From positions 14,301,759 through 14,365,758 of the forward strand of contig OZ025271.1 of assembly GCA_964019165.1 (NCBI GenBank): a stretch of 64,000 nucleotides of DNA. The letters are read 5' to 3'. Made by a program: the position numbers and the translations under genes. The DNA comes from Mastigias papua (lineage: Eukaryota > Cnidaria > Scyphozoa > Rhizostomeae > Mastigiidae). Below, one piece after another: positions 25,161 through 37,519 of the stretch; position 1 is the stretch's first letter, and every line of letters begins with the position of its first letter. The notes under the pieces were generated by a model. It ran no database searches, was not told the origin of the DNA, and worked only from the letters and a program-made list of their open reading frames with translations.

Positions 25161-28100
25161 TACCATTTTACTCTTTACAGTGGCCACTGCTTCAGCGAGC
25201 AGACTTGACGTCCCTTTTGGGACATGAAAACGTTGGAGGCAATTAATAATTACACTAGCCTAAGTCTATGTTAGGTACACCACTGCTTTAAATAAAACGT
25301 CCAATTGAATAATCGTCCTTCCAACAACATTATAAAACATATCTCCCAGGGGATGGCGTATTTGTAGATTTATGGTTCAGTAAGCAATATATGCATGGTA
25401 CATGAAGTGCTCGCATATATAGGAAATGAATTAAAGACAAACTTAACGACAATCTAGAATGACAATTAGGTCATCAAAGTAAAGAAACGTTAGTTGCCAT
25501 AAACAGTAGAGACAGAGGATCAAAAGGTCCATTACTATTCTTTAACATTATGTAATCTAATTAACCATTTTGCCACTTTTTACCAAAATCTCTGACAATC
25601 AAGGATAAACGATGAGGTGCAATCAAGAAGTAATTATCGGAAAGATTCACTTTAGAAGACTTTTAAGTGATAGCTTAGTTAAAAATTTTCATCTGCTTTT
25701 ACTTATTTCTACTGTATTTATTACCAATGCAAAAATCTCTGACATTCACGGATAACTAGCAAAGCTGCATGCCGAATATGTACAATGATTTTTGAAGTTA
25801 TTTACATTCACTATTTGATTGGCTCTAACCATGGCCAATGATAAAATCGACTTTATTTCTATGGACTAAATATCTATGAATAGTTCACTGTTATGCAGTT
25901 TAAAACACACACTGAGACTATATTGTCTCATTTACGTTAATCTACAATCTTAATATTGCTATTGCTGGAAATAGGCTTAATCAGGGGGTTGAGTTCTGTT
26001 GACAGAATTCCAATGTATTTTTGCAAGTATTTCAGAAGAGAAAAGTGTTTAATGAGAATTATTGCAGCTTAATGTGGCTAGGAAGCTGTTGATGTTAATT
26101 CATTTCTAACCTTGTGTTACGAAACTGTCATCATCCAACCTGACTGACCTTCTTGTTCATCCGCATAAACTATTATTACTATCATTATTACATATTATAT
26201 ACATGTTAAGTTTAATTATATCTTTTATGCAAGTAAATTATTATATATGTAATTATAATTTATAATTAGACATGATAAATTAAGTTTACATAAAACTTTT
26301 TAAGTAATTTGTATGTGTATCTGCTTTGAAAGTTACGAATTATGATACAAACAGAATTGATAAAATTTGTTAAATAGGATCGATAGCAAAATTTGATAAA
26401 ATATTTGACCATATTATAAGCATCAAGGAAATAGTATGCCTTTGTGGAATTTCTCAAAGGTGAGTAAACAATTTGGATGAATGAAAAAATGCTAATATAA
26501 ATTGATAGATTAACTGTGGTCGAAATCAGACAAAAGCGAGGTAAAGGGAAACTTTAATCAAGTTTAGTAGCAATTAATAACTTGCCATTAATTGGTTCAT
26601 TGTCTCTAGTTAATTGTAGGTCCTTCCCGACTTCTTCTGTAACGTTTCCTGCACATCTTCTTCCATAGACTCTTGTAGATTCCATCTTTTATAAATTTGT
26701 TTTCTTTCTGCTTCTTCAGTTTCTCGTTAATCACAGATGGATCCAGAAGGGGACCGTTTGGCCATGGTCCCCTAACAATGAAAATTTATCATATGAAATT
26801 GAGCATATAGCGTATGCTGAATCTGTTTAACGTGTCCATTGTGTTTAGGGTCACGTGTCCATTATAATTGTGACAATATGAATAAAGCGGAGTATAGAAT
26901 GCAAACCTTATCAACTGCAGTTTGCCAGTCGTAACATATCATACTAAGCAAATAGATGATTTCATTTATAGCATTTTTGCATTAAATTACCAATGAGAAT
27001 GTATCCTTCTACAGCTATCATCTTGTAATTCCTACGGTATTGTCACAGCGTATTGTTACTGCATAGTGCCAATTCGTGCCTATCATCTGATTTCCAATGG
27101 CATTTATAACGAAAACGTAGCACAATAAGTCATAGATTTCTTGAAGTTAATATTATTTCCCATAGTAGGACATGGGTCTCTCTACTTTGCTAGTGAATTT
27201 CAATGCTACAAGTATTCGTCTTAGCAATAGATAGAGCACTCAAAGTAGGCCTAATTTGCTTGTGAAACAGTTCTAAATTCATGGCAAACATTTTCATTGG
27301 TAAAGCAATCACAACATAGCATGTAATCTGCAAAACTATTTTCACACATTTTCGAGATTTTCAAATGCCTCAGTGGCCTATGCCTACATAGTTGTTCTCA
27401 AGTTCTTTATGGAAGAATATTGTTAGAAATTGAGCTAATATCTTTTATCTTTATATCTTTTAATTTCTGGATTGACATATAATGATGTATATTTCTTATA
27501 TTTATTCCTAGTTGGATCTTTGTCACAGAGCTGTATTTATCATTTGCACAATTTCTCATTAGAGTAAAATCAGGAAAGGCATCAGAACGGTAGGGAGCAC
27601 GATGATTTTAGCTCCGTCATCTTTATAAATGACTCTCCGCGTTTAATCTGCTTTTCATTCTCGAATCATCGTGGGTCCGCCCCCAAACAACAATGCAATT
27701 CAATCAAATCTTAGTCTAGAAGATGCGTCTTTGTAGCCATTCTAGAAGGCAAAACTTACAGAATTTTATGTCACATAAGGTACAGGCATGTTGGATCTTT
27801 CAAAGTCACTGATCAATGTCATCCACATTCCAAGGTGCAATTCCCTCAAACATACCTCCCCGATAGTACGACTAAATTGTACAAGTCAAAATTGTCTCGA
27901 AATACCTTCCAGCTTTCTTTCAGCAAGGACTTAGCTTACTCTAGTTGCTTCTATGAAAAAAGCCTTAGAAGACCCGCTGTATGATTCTACCCAATTGGCT
28001 CTCCTCAATCTTCGATGCTGCATCCACCCATGAGATTAAACATAATTCAAACAGGATGATGATCCTAACCATAATCTGACTATCTACATACAGAATATCT

Positions 28101-28420
28101 GAATATTAAATTCAATGTAATAAATTGTACAGATCATGTAAGATAAAATATATAAATAAAATATATAATATATAACACAGCACGTTCTAATGTAATAAGC
28201 ATGTAAGCAATTGATTTATAAGAATGTGAGTTGTGGTGCTTCTTATAATCTGCTTGTTGGATAAGTGTCATCCCTCGCTGAACCATGGTGTTGCGTACCA
28301 TTATCTAACGTGCAGAGAACACGGAGGTAGAGAGAGGAGACGGCGATGTTGACTGTACTCTGACTCTACTCTGACTTAACGTTACTTTACAGATAACATG
28401 GATATATACATAAACATTGA
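25161..28420. other. No recognised feature
   Basis: AT-rich sequence without element ends, tRNA-like boxes or splice-supported exons that I trust. A GTGAGT donor-like site at 26459 follows a short open stretch but has no partner. Confidence 0.4.
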
Positions 28421-28599
28421 ACAACCCAAATTCAACATGATACACGTACAGGAAGGGTTTGGTTGTTGTTGTTGTTAGAGGATGTTAGAGGATTGCTGAT
28501 TAGGCTTATGTTGCGATGGTTGTGTATAGAACAACAGAAGAGGAATGACGAGGTGTTCGATGAGAGGATTGACTTATGGTGATATCCTAGGCGTCTAAT

Positions 28600-28965
28600 T
28601 GAACATTGTGAGTGAATGAAAGAAGGAAAATTGAAGTTGAGTAAGAAATGGCCTATGCTACAATGTTTACACTCACTACAGGAGTTCCCCTTTAGAATGC
28701 AAGCGGACGAGAAGCATTCGATCCATAAGGGAGAAAGCAGCGTACGATTTTTAACATTGTAGGGTGAGCAAGTACACATCAAAACGTTACTATTTTTATT
28801 AAATGTCCGATGATTGAATGACAAGTGTCCAATCTTGATTTTGTTAATGCTTGGTCAATATCCAAGGTGTGTGATTCAAGGTTGTGAATGAATGACTGAA
28901 TGAAAATTGGCGTTGAGTAACAAATGGCCTATGCTACAATGTTTACGATCACTACAGATTCATTG
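28600..28965. repeat. Tandem duplication of about 250 bp spacing
   Basis: The block AAATGGCCTATGCTACAATG plus TTTAC and following TCACTACAG occurs near 28645 and again near 28920, each preceded by GTGAxTGAATGA. Diverged copies; function unknown. Confidence 0.55.
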
Positions 28966-28969
28966 GTGA

Positions 28970-30760
28970 ATGAACTGTTCACATGACATGTGATGCTGTT
29001 GCTCTTGTGCATAGTGACTATATTAATAACAGGAGTGCATATTTTTATAAGAAACCTAGCTCATGGCCTAGTTATGACAGTTCTTCAGTTTTAGACATCT
29101 TTTCATCAGAGTTATCAACGCTAGAGTTTCAGAATGGTTCTCTAACTTTAACTGCACATTTAACGCCATGTACGTTGTGAGCGTACAGTGTCAAGACAAG
29201 ACGGTACGGATACTGGAAATTTCAGCAGAACCTCCGTCTATTAAGCACTAGCTACAAGGATTAGACACGATGCATTCGAGTTTGGCATTTTAATCCTCAA
29301 TTCCTTTGCAGTGATGAAAATATTAAAAGTCAAAGAGTTTCTTAGGAGTTTGTTTGTTAGTAGTTAATGCTCATTAATTATTTTGGTCTTCTACATGCAG
29401 AATTTCTCATTAGATTTCTGCATGCATTCTCTATGCTCTTTACAATGCGATTCCTTAACACGATAAACTTGTACACCTATAGAATGCGATCAAATGTATT
29501 GAAAGTTATGTTAGAAGAGAACGGGTACGATTAGCTATTTATACTTCCATGTACTGAATATACTAATACAGGAAACATTATACAAGTGGTGATGTTTAAG
29601 CTGATAATCCTCTGTACAATGAGAAATTTTCTTATCGTGTTTTTTCAACGTCAAATTGAAATAGTATCGCTGGTACTATTGAAATTATTATGAAACATTC
29701 AGTATTCACCTTGATCACATTTTAGTACTGAGAAAAATAGACATCTAATTAAATCTAGAAAGTGATAATAACACTGTAAAAATTAGAGATATTAAGTGCA
29801 ACAAATAGAGCTGATTATTATACATATGAGAATTATTCTTAACTTTCCAAAATTCATACTTAAACCAAAAGGATGGAGAAATCAATGCATATAACATTGT
29901 TTCAATTACTTCTAATGGATCTTTCTCAATAATACAGTTTGTAATATGCATTTTCAGTAAATCTGCACTGTACATTTTTACCACTGTTTAATGTTTCATT
30001 TGCAATCAACAGAAATCCCCATCAGTTCAATAAAAACTATTAATAGTTTGCCCATGAATTGCCGATCTCCCCCTAAAATCTGTGAAACTCTCTTACTGTT
30101 GGGAAATCACCCTATAAGTAGCAATCTCTTTATTCATAATTTCCATGTGTTGTTATTAGCAATGCTTTCTCATCGTCAAATCATTTTCTATTCGATATTT
30201 AAACTTCATATATGCTAATTTGTGATAAATTCCATATTATATATTGATTGTTTACATTTATATATTCAATAAATTTACGCTATTCTGTTGTGTTGTAGTT
30301 CTCAGTGTTTTTGTTTTAGAACATTAGATGTCATGTGATACCATACTTAGCTTCGTCTTTATTCTTCTTTAGAGTTCATCTTGACCAGTTACTAGATAGA
30401 CATTCCACTATTTGATGATATCTTGGGACACTTATAACAAGAACACAATCTCATCTCAATTAGTAAGACCCTACAGTTGTTTTGAAGTCGACTTTTGACG
30501 AGTGGTGAGTAATATGATGTGAATTAACTCATTATATGGCTTTGTGATTGATTCTTTTCTATTAATTATGCTTATTTATGTCTTACATACGTATGCCTAC
30601 ATGTTGACATACTTTGTCATACTTTGTGCATTCATATGGATTAACATCTAACTGAAAATATATTACATTAAATTGAAAAATTAGAAAATAGTAATTAAAT
30701 GATTGTTACATGTCATTAAGATAGTTACAAATGACTGTTTGTTCATTAATGTTGTTTTTT
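28970..30760. other. No recognised feature
   Basis: Nothing I can support as gene, element or RNA. Confidence 0.4.
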
Positions 30761-30797
30761 AATAGTAGATATGAAGCGAATAAGTACGACAATATTT

Positions 30798-30850
30798 GTC
30801 AATTTACAAGACATATTTCGGATTGTTCCAATCCATCATCAGATGCTAAA
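30798..30850 (-). ncRNA. Hammerhead motif in the inverted 5' copy of the Penelope-like element
   Basis: Minus strand: CUGAUGA (30842-30836), stem II GGAUU/AAUCC with loop GGAAC, GAAA (30819-30816), short stem III with a GUC-type cleavage triplet. Core bases intact; stem I pairing is weak. Confidence 0.6.
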
Positions 30851-30959
30851 TACAATGAAAAACTTCTAGATGCATAAATAAATGCTAAATCATCAATCGA
30901 ATGAATATATTAATCGAAAGAGGAATTAGTGTAGCGAAAAGGAGTGTAACTCACTTTCT

Positions 30960-31930
30960 CACTGACTTCTCAGACTCACTTTCTTTTTAATGGTAAAGTC
31001 TATCACCAAATAGATGGTGTTGCTATGGGCTCATAACTTGTACCTGTGCTAACTAATCTATTCCAGGGCATCATGAAGATATATGGCTTAATCAATATCA
31101 AAGACCTCCTGTTCAGTTTCATCGACGATATGTTAATTATTGTTTATGTCCTTTTAATACTGAGGATGATACATTATCACTTTTTGATTTTCTCAGCTCA
31201 CAAAACGCAAACATGAAATTCATTGTTAAAATGGAAAATAATATAATGTTGGCTATTCTTGATATCTGTATCAATAATAAAACCCCATCCTTCTCTTAGC
31301 ATCATTACATCCTAGAAATACATTTACTCCGGTTGCTTAATAATCTTTTCAGCTTTTCTTCCTTGTCGTATAAGATTGGTTTTATCCGTACATTAGTAGA
31401 TAGAGCTTACAACATTAATAATACTCTTCTTAACTTTAATGAGGATGTTAATAAACTCTACTTTATATTTAAAAAAGTATCAATACCCTGAATATTTGAT
31501 GAGTCAAATCGTATCTTGATAATGCTGATAGCTCTAAAACCTCAACTCCACCTACTGATATTTCTATTGTTTATTTTAAGCCGCCATTTCTTAAGTTTTC
31601 CAATTTTACCCAAGGTAAAATACATATGGTTGTCAGTAAATATTGTAAAAATCTTAAAATTCAACTACAATTTTCTTCCTTTAGGACTAAAAATTTGCTA
31701 TCGGTTAAGGATCATGTGCCTAGATCGCTCCGCTCTTATGTGGTGTATAGATTTAAATGTACCGGATACAATTACGTGCAGATTGGCAACACAAGCCAAT
31801 ATTTATCTACTCGAGTGCGTGAGTGTATATTTACTGATATAAATTATAATATCTTTAAGCATCTTTAAAAGTTCAGTTGTTTGCAAATAGGTTTGCACCA
31901 GTCTACCAAAAACACCAGTTGTTTCGTTTC
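30960..31930 (+). pseudogene. Penelope-like reverse transcriptase and GIY-YIG endonuclease remnant
   Basis: Broken frames read, in order: FNGKVYHQIDGVAMGS (RT motif with the typical QxxGVAMGSPLAP start), FSFIDDML (RT catalytic motif, normally YxDD), then NFSFTPFSY-like and YFIFKK blocks, then FSNFTQGKI-like sequence, and at 31710-31870 SYVVYRFKCTGYNYVQIGN with TRVRE and NIFKHL, the GIY-YIG-type endonuclease typical of Penelope-like elements. Several stops and shifts; not functional. Confidence 0.75.
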
Positions 31931-32041
31931 ACAGGCATACTTGTGGCATCTGAGCTCCGACCGACAGTAGTTTTTAATTTATGTTTTCAAATGGCCCAGG
32001 GCTAGTCATAGTTGTTTGCTCCCTGGGGTATCGTTCTAGTA

Positions 32042-33503
32042 CACTAGGTGAGCAGAAATATTGCACCTCCTGTCTGAAAATGGCAGCCACTTTAGGCCTA
32101 TCAGCACAAACACATCCATTCAGAGTGAATTTTATCCCATTAAACAATATTTGTTTTGCTTCAGTTTTGGCGAGAGATTCGAAAAACTTGCTGTCGCCAT
32201 TTTAGCACTTTGAACGAAAGGAAAACATTGTAAACAAAAGAGATTAAGCAAAAATGCGAAGCCATGCCTAAAACTAAGGAATTTACAAATTTGGAGAGGG
32301 CTTCGGTGGTAAATTTGCGAAAAAATGGACTATCCGCTAGAAAAATTGGAGCAAGTGTTGGGTGTCACCATTCTACTGTAATACGTATTTGTAAGCGCTA
32401 TGAAAAATCTGGCTATCCTGATAAGCTAAAAAAATGTGGACGACCAAAAAAATCGATGTTCGGGGAGAGAGGTATGTTTGTCGTCTTGCAAGAAGCATAG
32501 GTTTTCAAATTTGAAAACTATCACAAACGAGCTATTTTCCACCCACCTTGAAGGAAACCTTTCCAAGTGGACTGTGAAACGTATTCTCAAGAAATATGGA
32601 ATTAGAAACTATGCCAGAAAAAGAAAACCATTTGTTTCCTTTCAAAGTAGGAAAGCTAGGGTAAGGTGGGCCAGTGCTGTTCAGGGCTGGCAAGTAGCCG
32701 AGTGGAAAGACGTGGTTTTCTCCGACGAGTGCAGGTTTGGACTTAAAAATGACTGTAAAACACTACGAGTTTGGCGTACAAAACAAGAGGTCAATGATCC
32801 TACTCTTTTCCAGCAGACGTTCAGAAATGCCTTGATGTTCTGGTGGTGTGTTGGGCCTATTGGCGTTGGTAAATTGGTAGTCTGTGATAGAACCGTAAAT
32901 GCAGAAAAATATGTTTGTTTATTACATGACAACCTTTTTGCCAATGTTGAATCGATGTTTGGGACTGCTTATAGGCCTTTCATATTTCAGCAGGATAATG
33001 CACCCCCACATCGAGCAGCATACACAAAGATATATCTTTCTCTTCGAGGCGTTCCTGTTTTGCCGTGGCCAGCACAAAGCCCTGACTTGAACATTATTGA
33101 AAATATATGGTTGTTTATAAAAAAACAAGCTTAATAGTGACCCAAGAGGTCCTCCAACAACCAAAGAAGAGCTTCAAACCAGAGTCATATCTGAATGGGA
33201 CCGAATTCCACGGGATTTTATTGGCAAATTATACGAGTCTCTTCCACGAAGGATTTTGGCTGTAAAAAAGAAGCGTGGCTACCCAACGAAATACTGACAT
33301 AACTGTAAATTCTTGTGGACTGTAATCAGAATTCTAGCTTGGTTTATCTTGGCAATGTTCATAGTTAATGACATATTAATTTCTAACGCTTAACACATGT
33401 GGTTGGTCAATGAAACCGTAGGCAGTTTTCATAGAGCAGAACATGGTGCCATGTCCGCCATTTTGAAAACACTAGGAGGTGCAATATTTTTGCTCACCAA
33501 GTG
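32042..33503 (+). mobile_element. Tc1-family element, 1.46 kb
   Basis: Flanked by TA at 32040-32041 and 33504-33505. Inverted ends CACTAGGTGAGCAGAAATAT and the complement of CACTTGGTGAGCAAAAATAT, continuing TGCACCTCCT, about 30 bp well matched. It carries one transposase gene with frame errors. Inserted into the Penelope-like element. Confidence 0.9.
32264..33298 (+). pseudogene. Tc1 transposase (DD34E), frameshifted
   Basis: Start ATG at 32264 in a fair context. Residues 1-60: helix-turn-helix DNA-binding domain (LRKNGLSARKIGASVG, STVIRICKRY) and a GRPKKS linker. Frame errors near 32460-32510 move the reading to KHRFSNLKTITNEL and the second helix-turn-helix (SKWTVKRILKKYGI). The catalytic domain follows: VVFSDECRF (first Asp), FQQDNAPPHRA (second Asp) and SPDLNIIENIW (Glu) with 34 residues between the last two, the Tc1 spacing. 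A shift in an A-run near 33120 separates the C-terminus (DPRGPPTTKEEL to KKRGYPTKY, stop near 33298). It acts by cut-and-paste at TA sites when intact. Confidence 0.9.
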
Positions 33504-33819
33504 TAGTATTGTAGTGTGTAATTTTGCCAGTATTCTAAATTTGTATCTTGACTTTTATGGATACTAACAAAAACAAGAGGCTTGCAATAATATTTGTTAT
33601 AAAATGTTGGATTCTTCAAACACTCCGTATAAAGCAAAAATTAAAAAGGTATTGCACATCTTGTAGGACAGGCCCTGATTTAAATAAGCAGATTCAGCAT
33701 TATAACTTTTCCGTAAGCTTTTAGCTCTTTTTCTATAACCGTTTCATTCCTTTTCATTACATTGATTCCTTTTTCGATTAATATATTCGATTGATGTGTC
33801 TAAAGGTTTCTCATTGTAT

Positions 33820-33862
33820 TTAGCAGCTGATGATGGATTGGAACAATCCAAAACATGTCTTG
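33820..33862 (+). ncRNA. Hammerhead motif in the 3' region of the Penelope-like element
   Basis: CUGAUGA at 33827-33833, stem II GGAUU/AAUCC, then AAAA in place of GAAA (33850-33853), and ACAUGUC with a GUC triplet. The G to A change in the catalytic core should abolish cleavage. Confidence 0.55.
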
Positions 33863-34018
33863 GAAATAGAAAAATATTGTTGCATTTATTCGTCTCATAT
33901 CTACTTTTATAATATCGATATATTTTGCTTTTTTTATAAAATAACACTGTGTAACACAAGGAAGCATCTTAAACATATTAGCTGCAGTTAAAATCGAGTA
34001 CCTTTTATATGATTTGTA

Positions 34019-35130
34019 CACTGTCCTCACAAAAGTATCCGAATGCTTTTGAATTTGGTGGCAAATTATCTGCGGGACAGATTTTGTGTACGAATTTCAA
34101 AAGCAATTTTCATGAAAACCCCTTCATCAACCGCCCCTAACCTTTACTTGAAGCATCTTCAGTCTTTAGAACTGCTTATTACTACAAACATTTGACTTTA
34201 TCAACATTTTAGCAAACGCTAGGAAGAGTTTTTAATAAAGATGGTAGCGATCATACTGAAAGAGCTAACTTACGAACAGAGGTTAGAAATACTATTTTAT
34301 CATAATAATGGGAATAGATACAATTAGATCGAGAATAGATTTAATAATAATGAGAAAAGGTATCATCATTAGACTTTTAGACATCAGTTGCATACCTTAA
34401 ATGTTTTGCTGTCGACATCTGCAAAAAACTTTGGAAGAAACAAGAAGTATAAAACAGTTGCTGAGGTCAAACCAACTGACTGCCCATTCGCAGAAAACAA
34501 TGAATTCAGGCTGTGGAATAGGACTCCTATTGTTAGTTGAAATAATCTTTTCTGAAACCCTTCCAAAATCAATAAAGAGTAACAAAATGTTGCAGAATTT
34601 CTGAGCTTATTAATAGTAATTCTTTTATCTGAAATAAGAAGCCTGTACGCTGCAAGCCTTACGCAAGTCAACAGATCTCAATTTTATGACAGCATCACCT
34701 ATGATGTCGCGAGAGTTCTTTGCCTTCCTGACCTTAGCATTTTTCTACGCTTCTTGTCTTTCCACAGTTTTTGCAAATGTCGACAGCACCAGCTTTAAGG
34801 TATCTGGTGATGTCTAAAAGTTTTTATGATATCTTTTTCCATTATTATGCTAAAACAGTATTTTTAACATCTGTTCGTAAGTCAGCTGGTTCCTTTTCAT
34901 GTTTACGATCTTGGCACAAAACTCTTCATAGTGTTTGCCTACATATTAATAAACTCAGATTTTTGTAGTAGTACGTAGGTCGAAAGGCTGAAGATGCTTC
35001 AAGTAAAGTTTAGAGGTGGTTGATGACAGGGTTTTCATTAAAATTGATTTTGAAATTTGCAAACAAAATCTCTCTCGCAGAGAATTCGCAACCAAATTCA
35101 AAAGTATCCGATACTTTCGTGAGGACAGTG
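34019..35130. mobile_element. Tc1/mariner-type non-autonomous element with ~180-bp inverted repeats
   Basis: 1.11 kb between TA dinucleotides (34017-34018 and 35131-35132). Ends CACTGTCCTCACRAAAGTAT; the arms match over about 180 bp, including TACTTGAAGCATCTTCAG. The interior shows no transposase motif. Confidence 0.75.
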
Positions 35131-36887
35131 TATATGCATGTCCTGTTCGTTGGTCCTTTTGTACATGTTTTTCCAACCCATAAACATTCATATTCGTGTG
35201 CACATTTAAAACATTCTACTACTCCATGACTTCAAGCACTTTTTGCAGCGTATGCACATTTCCATCTTTGCCACAGACGCCCATTTTTATGAGGATGTTT
35301 TAGACAATATCAGTCTTAACATTCTACCACATATGCACATATTAATTAGCCGCATTGCCATTCAGTTTTAACAGCACATCTCAAGCATTCTCAACCTTCA
35401 TTTTCTGCAAGTAATACACTTCTCAACTTTTTCGCAAATTCCATTTTATGAGCAAATTTAAACATTTCAGTCCTTCATACTCTGAATCTGATGCTAGAGA
35501 TAATTTGATAATTTGATGAAGACAAAAGGATGATTATGACTGATTACTGATTGCCCTGGCACGGCACCCAAGAAGAAGAAAATTCTTTGAAGTACTTGTA
35601 TATTTCAGATCCTCCAGACGACTCTAACACTTAATGCTATATTTCTGTATCCCTATTTTCTGCAGCATATGCACATGCGCATTCGTACCATAGACACCAT
35701 ATTTTGATATTACTTTAAATAGTCTAAGTCGCCATATGCTACAGCATATTCACACCTCGATTCATCTCGTAGGCGCTCATTTTTATAAACATTTTCATAG
35801 ACTCAATATCTCAATATTCTGCAGCACATGCACATCGCGATTCGTTTTCTTAACACTCACTTTCTAAAGCATTTTTCGACACTTCATTTTTCCACATTCT
35901 GCAGCATGGATATAAGACTATTCGATCAAGAAACGTAATTTAATAAGGATAGTTTTGGCATGATCAATATCCATGTTCTTTAGTGTATCTATTCCTGCCA
36001 GAGACATCAAATCATTATGAGCATATTTAACATATTCTAAATTTCCACATTCTACAACATATACACATGTTATATAGTACCAGAGAGGCTCCCACTTACA
36101 TGTTTATCATATTCAACGCATAATTGTTCTTTATACTCTTCAGCATCTGCGTATGCACATTCTGTATTTATTTTTCTGCTGAGTATAGTTGAATTGTACT
36201 TATAGAGTACATGTTTTGGCAGTTAATATTTGAAAATGTGAGAGTTAATATGTAAGCAGCTCCTAGAGTCGTAGTTTAAAGCGTTGAAGACAAGGTCTAA
36301 AAAACATAAATGTTGGCAAAGAGCCATTTTGTTACAATTTATATATATAAACTTATAAGCTAATTAACCAATAATCTATATAAGCATACTGTCTATTAAC
36401 ATCTTAAATTCATTTTCGATAACACTGGTAAGCAGCAAAATTACTTAGGAAATAAAAGAAGTCAATCTTGCCTACTTCTAGTTCGCTGAGCACAAAAATG
36501 GGCTTTAACTTTGCTGATTGGCTCTAGTTTTCAAGTTATGGCTCTATGCAAGAGTTTGCATAGCCCCACCTGTCGGCAAAGGCTTGTCAAGAAAGGAGAA
36601 ATAGCATATTCAATATTCTAACATCAACCATGCATCCAGTAACGCATTGAGAAACACTTCCTGTACCTGCTGAGGTACCTCAGAAATTAATACTTGATTC
36701 AGACTGATGGGTAAAGTGTAAGTTCGAAGAGTAATAATCGATTGTCAATATGGCAGGCATCATATTTTCTAGCACCTTCTTCCGACGAACCATATCTCAT
36801 AACTTAGGATATGCAGTCCATGTGAAGGAGATAAACTATGAGCAAACTTAGTGGCAGCTGAATGGCAATGTAAAGGTAATAGCTCTG

Positions 36888-37519
36888 TTGATGAATCTCC
36901 GAATAGTTCAAATGACTGTTGCGAGAAGAACAGCCAACATCTGCCACTCATTGAATCCACTTAATTTATTTTTGCCACCATTGCACATAAAGCAGGGGTT
37001 AATGAAAAGCTCTTTGAAGGCCGTAGATAAACAGGGACAGTTTTCATTTACATCATTACAAAGTTCGCCAAATTGACTGAAGCTAAAATAAAGACAGTTG
37101 TATCTATAGGTCCTTGGGTATGGCAGCTAATCCATGACAGTTAATTTGACCAAGCACCATTTGAAGCAGAGAAAAATATATTAGGAAGATTTACGTTGGT
37201 GGACACAAAATTTCTAGGGAACAAAACAGCAGAGAACTTCAGGGAATTTATGTCGAATCGCATAGAAGTATACAGATGTAAGGGGTGCAATATGTTACTT
37301 AAATCTTATTGTCAGAGTCTCATATGGATTTCTTTCCATCTAGCTTTCGAGCAGTGAGTTGTGAGGATGGCATACGATTCACCAAGATATGTCTGCAAAG
37401 GAACAGAGATACCAGGAAAATTGGAGCCCATTAATACTTGCAGGCTTTTGTTGGATGGCAGTGAAGGATGCCACAGATGCTGCAAGCAAGCGAGAAGCGA
37501 AACGACGAAGAAAAGACAT
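36888..37519 (+). pseudogene. Decayed DNA-transposon gene, C-terminal part
   Basis: Broken frames match the familiar C-terminal layout of a widespread invertebrate transposon-associated protein: FLPPLHIKQGLMKSSLKA, then NFLGNK-like and ENFREF-like stretches, SHMDFFPS-like, then EQRYQENWSPLILAGFCWM and a basic tail (KREAKRRRKDIK, stop near 37517). I recognise the pattern (LPPLHIKLGLMK ... W..LADYCW) but cannot assign a superfamily. Several stops; not functional. Confidence 0.55.

Larger units (their letters stand above)
30763..33908 (+). mobile_element. Penelope-like retroelement, decayed, with a nested Tc1 element
   Basis: A plus-strand body with reverse transcriptase and GIY-YIG endonuclease remnants (about 30960-31930) and a 3' region carrying a hammerhead motif on plus (33820-33862). 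The left border (30763-30925) is an inverted copy of that 3' region, with its hammerhead on minus. Inverted partial copies at the 5' end and hammerheads in the terminal repeats are known traits of Penelope-like elements. The N-terminal part of the reverse transcriptase is missing. Tc1 (32042-33503) sits downstream of the endonuclease part. Confidence 0.75.

Noticed and set aside
28432..28824. 130-codon minus frame
   Set aside because: Asn/Ser-rich translation of a duplicated non-coding block with GTT runs; no splice sites or family match.
31516..31868. Two separate small genes
   Set aside because: Both are frame fragments of the Penelope-like polyprotein.
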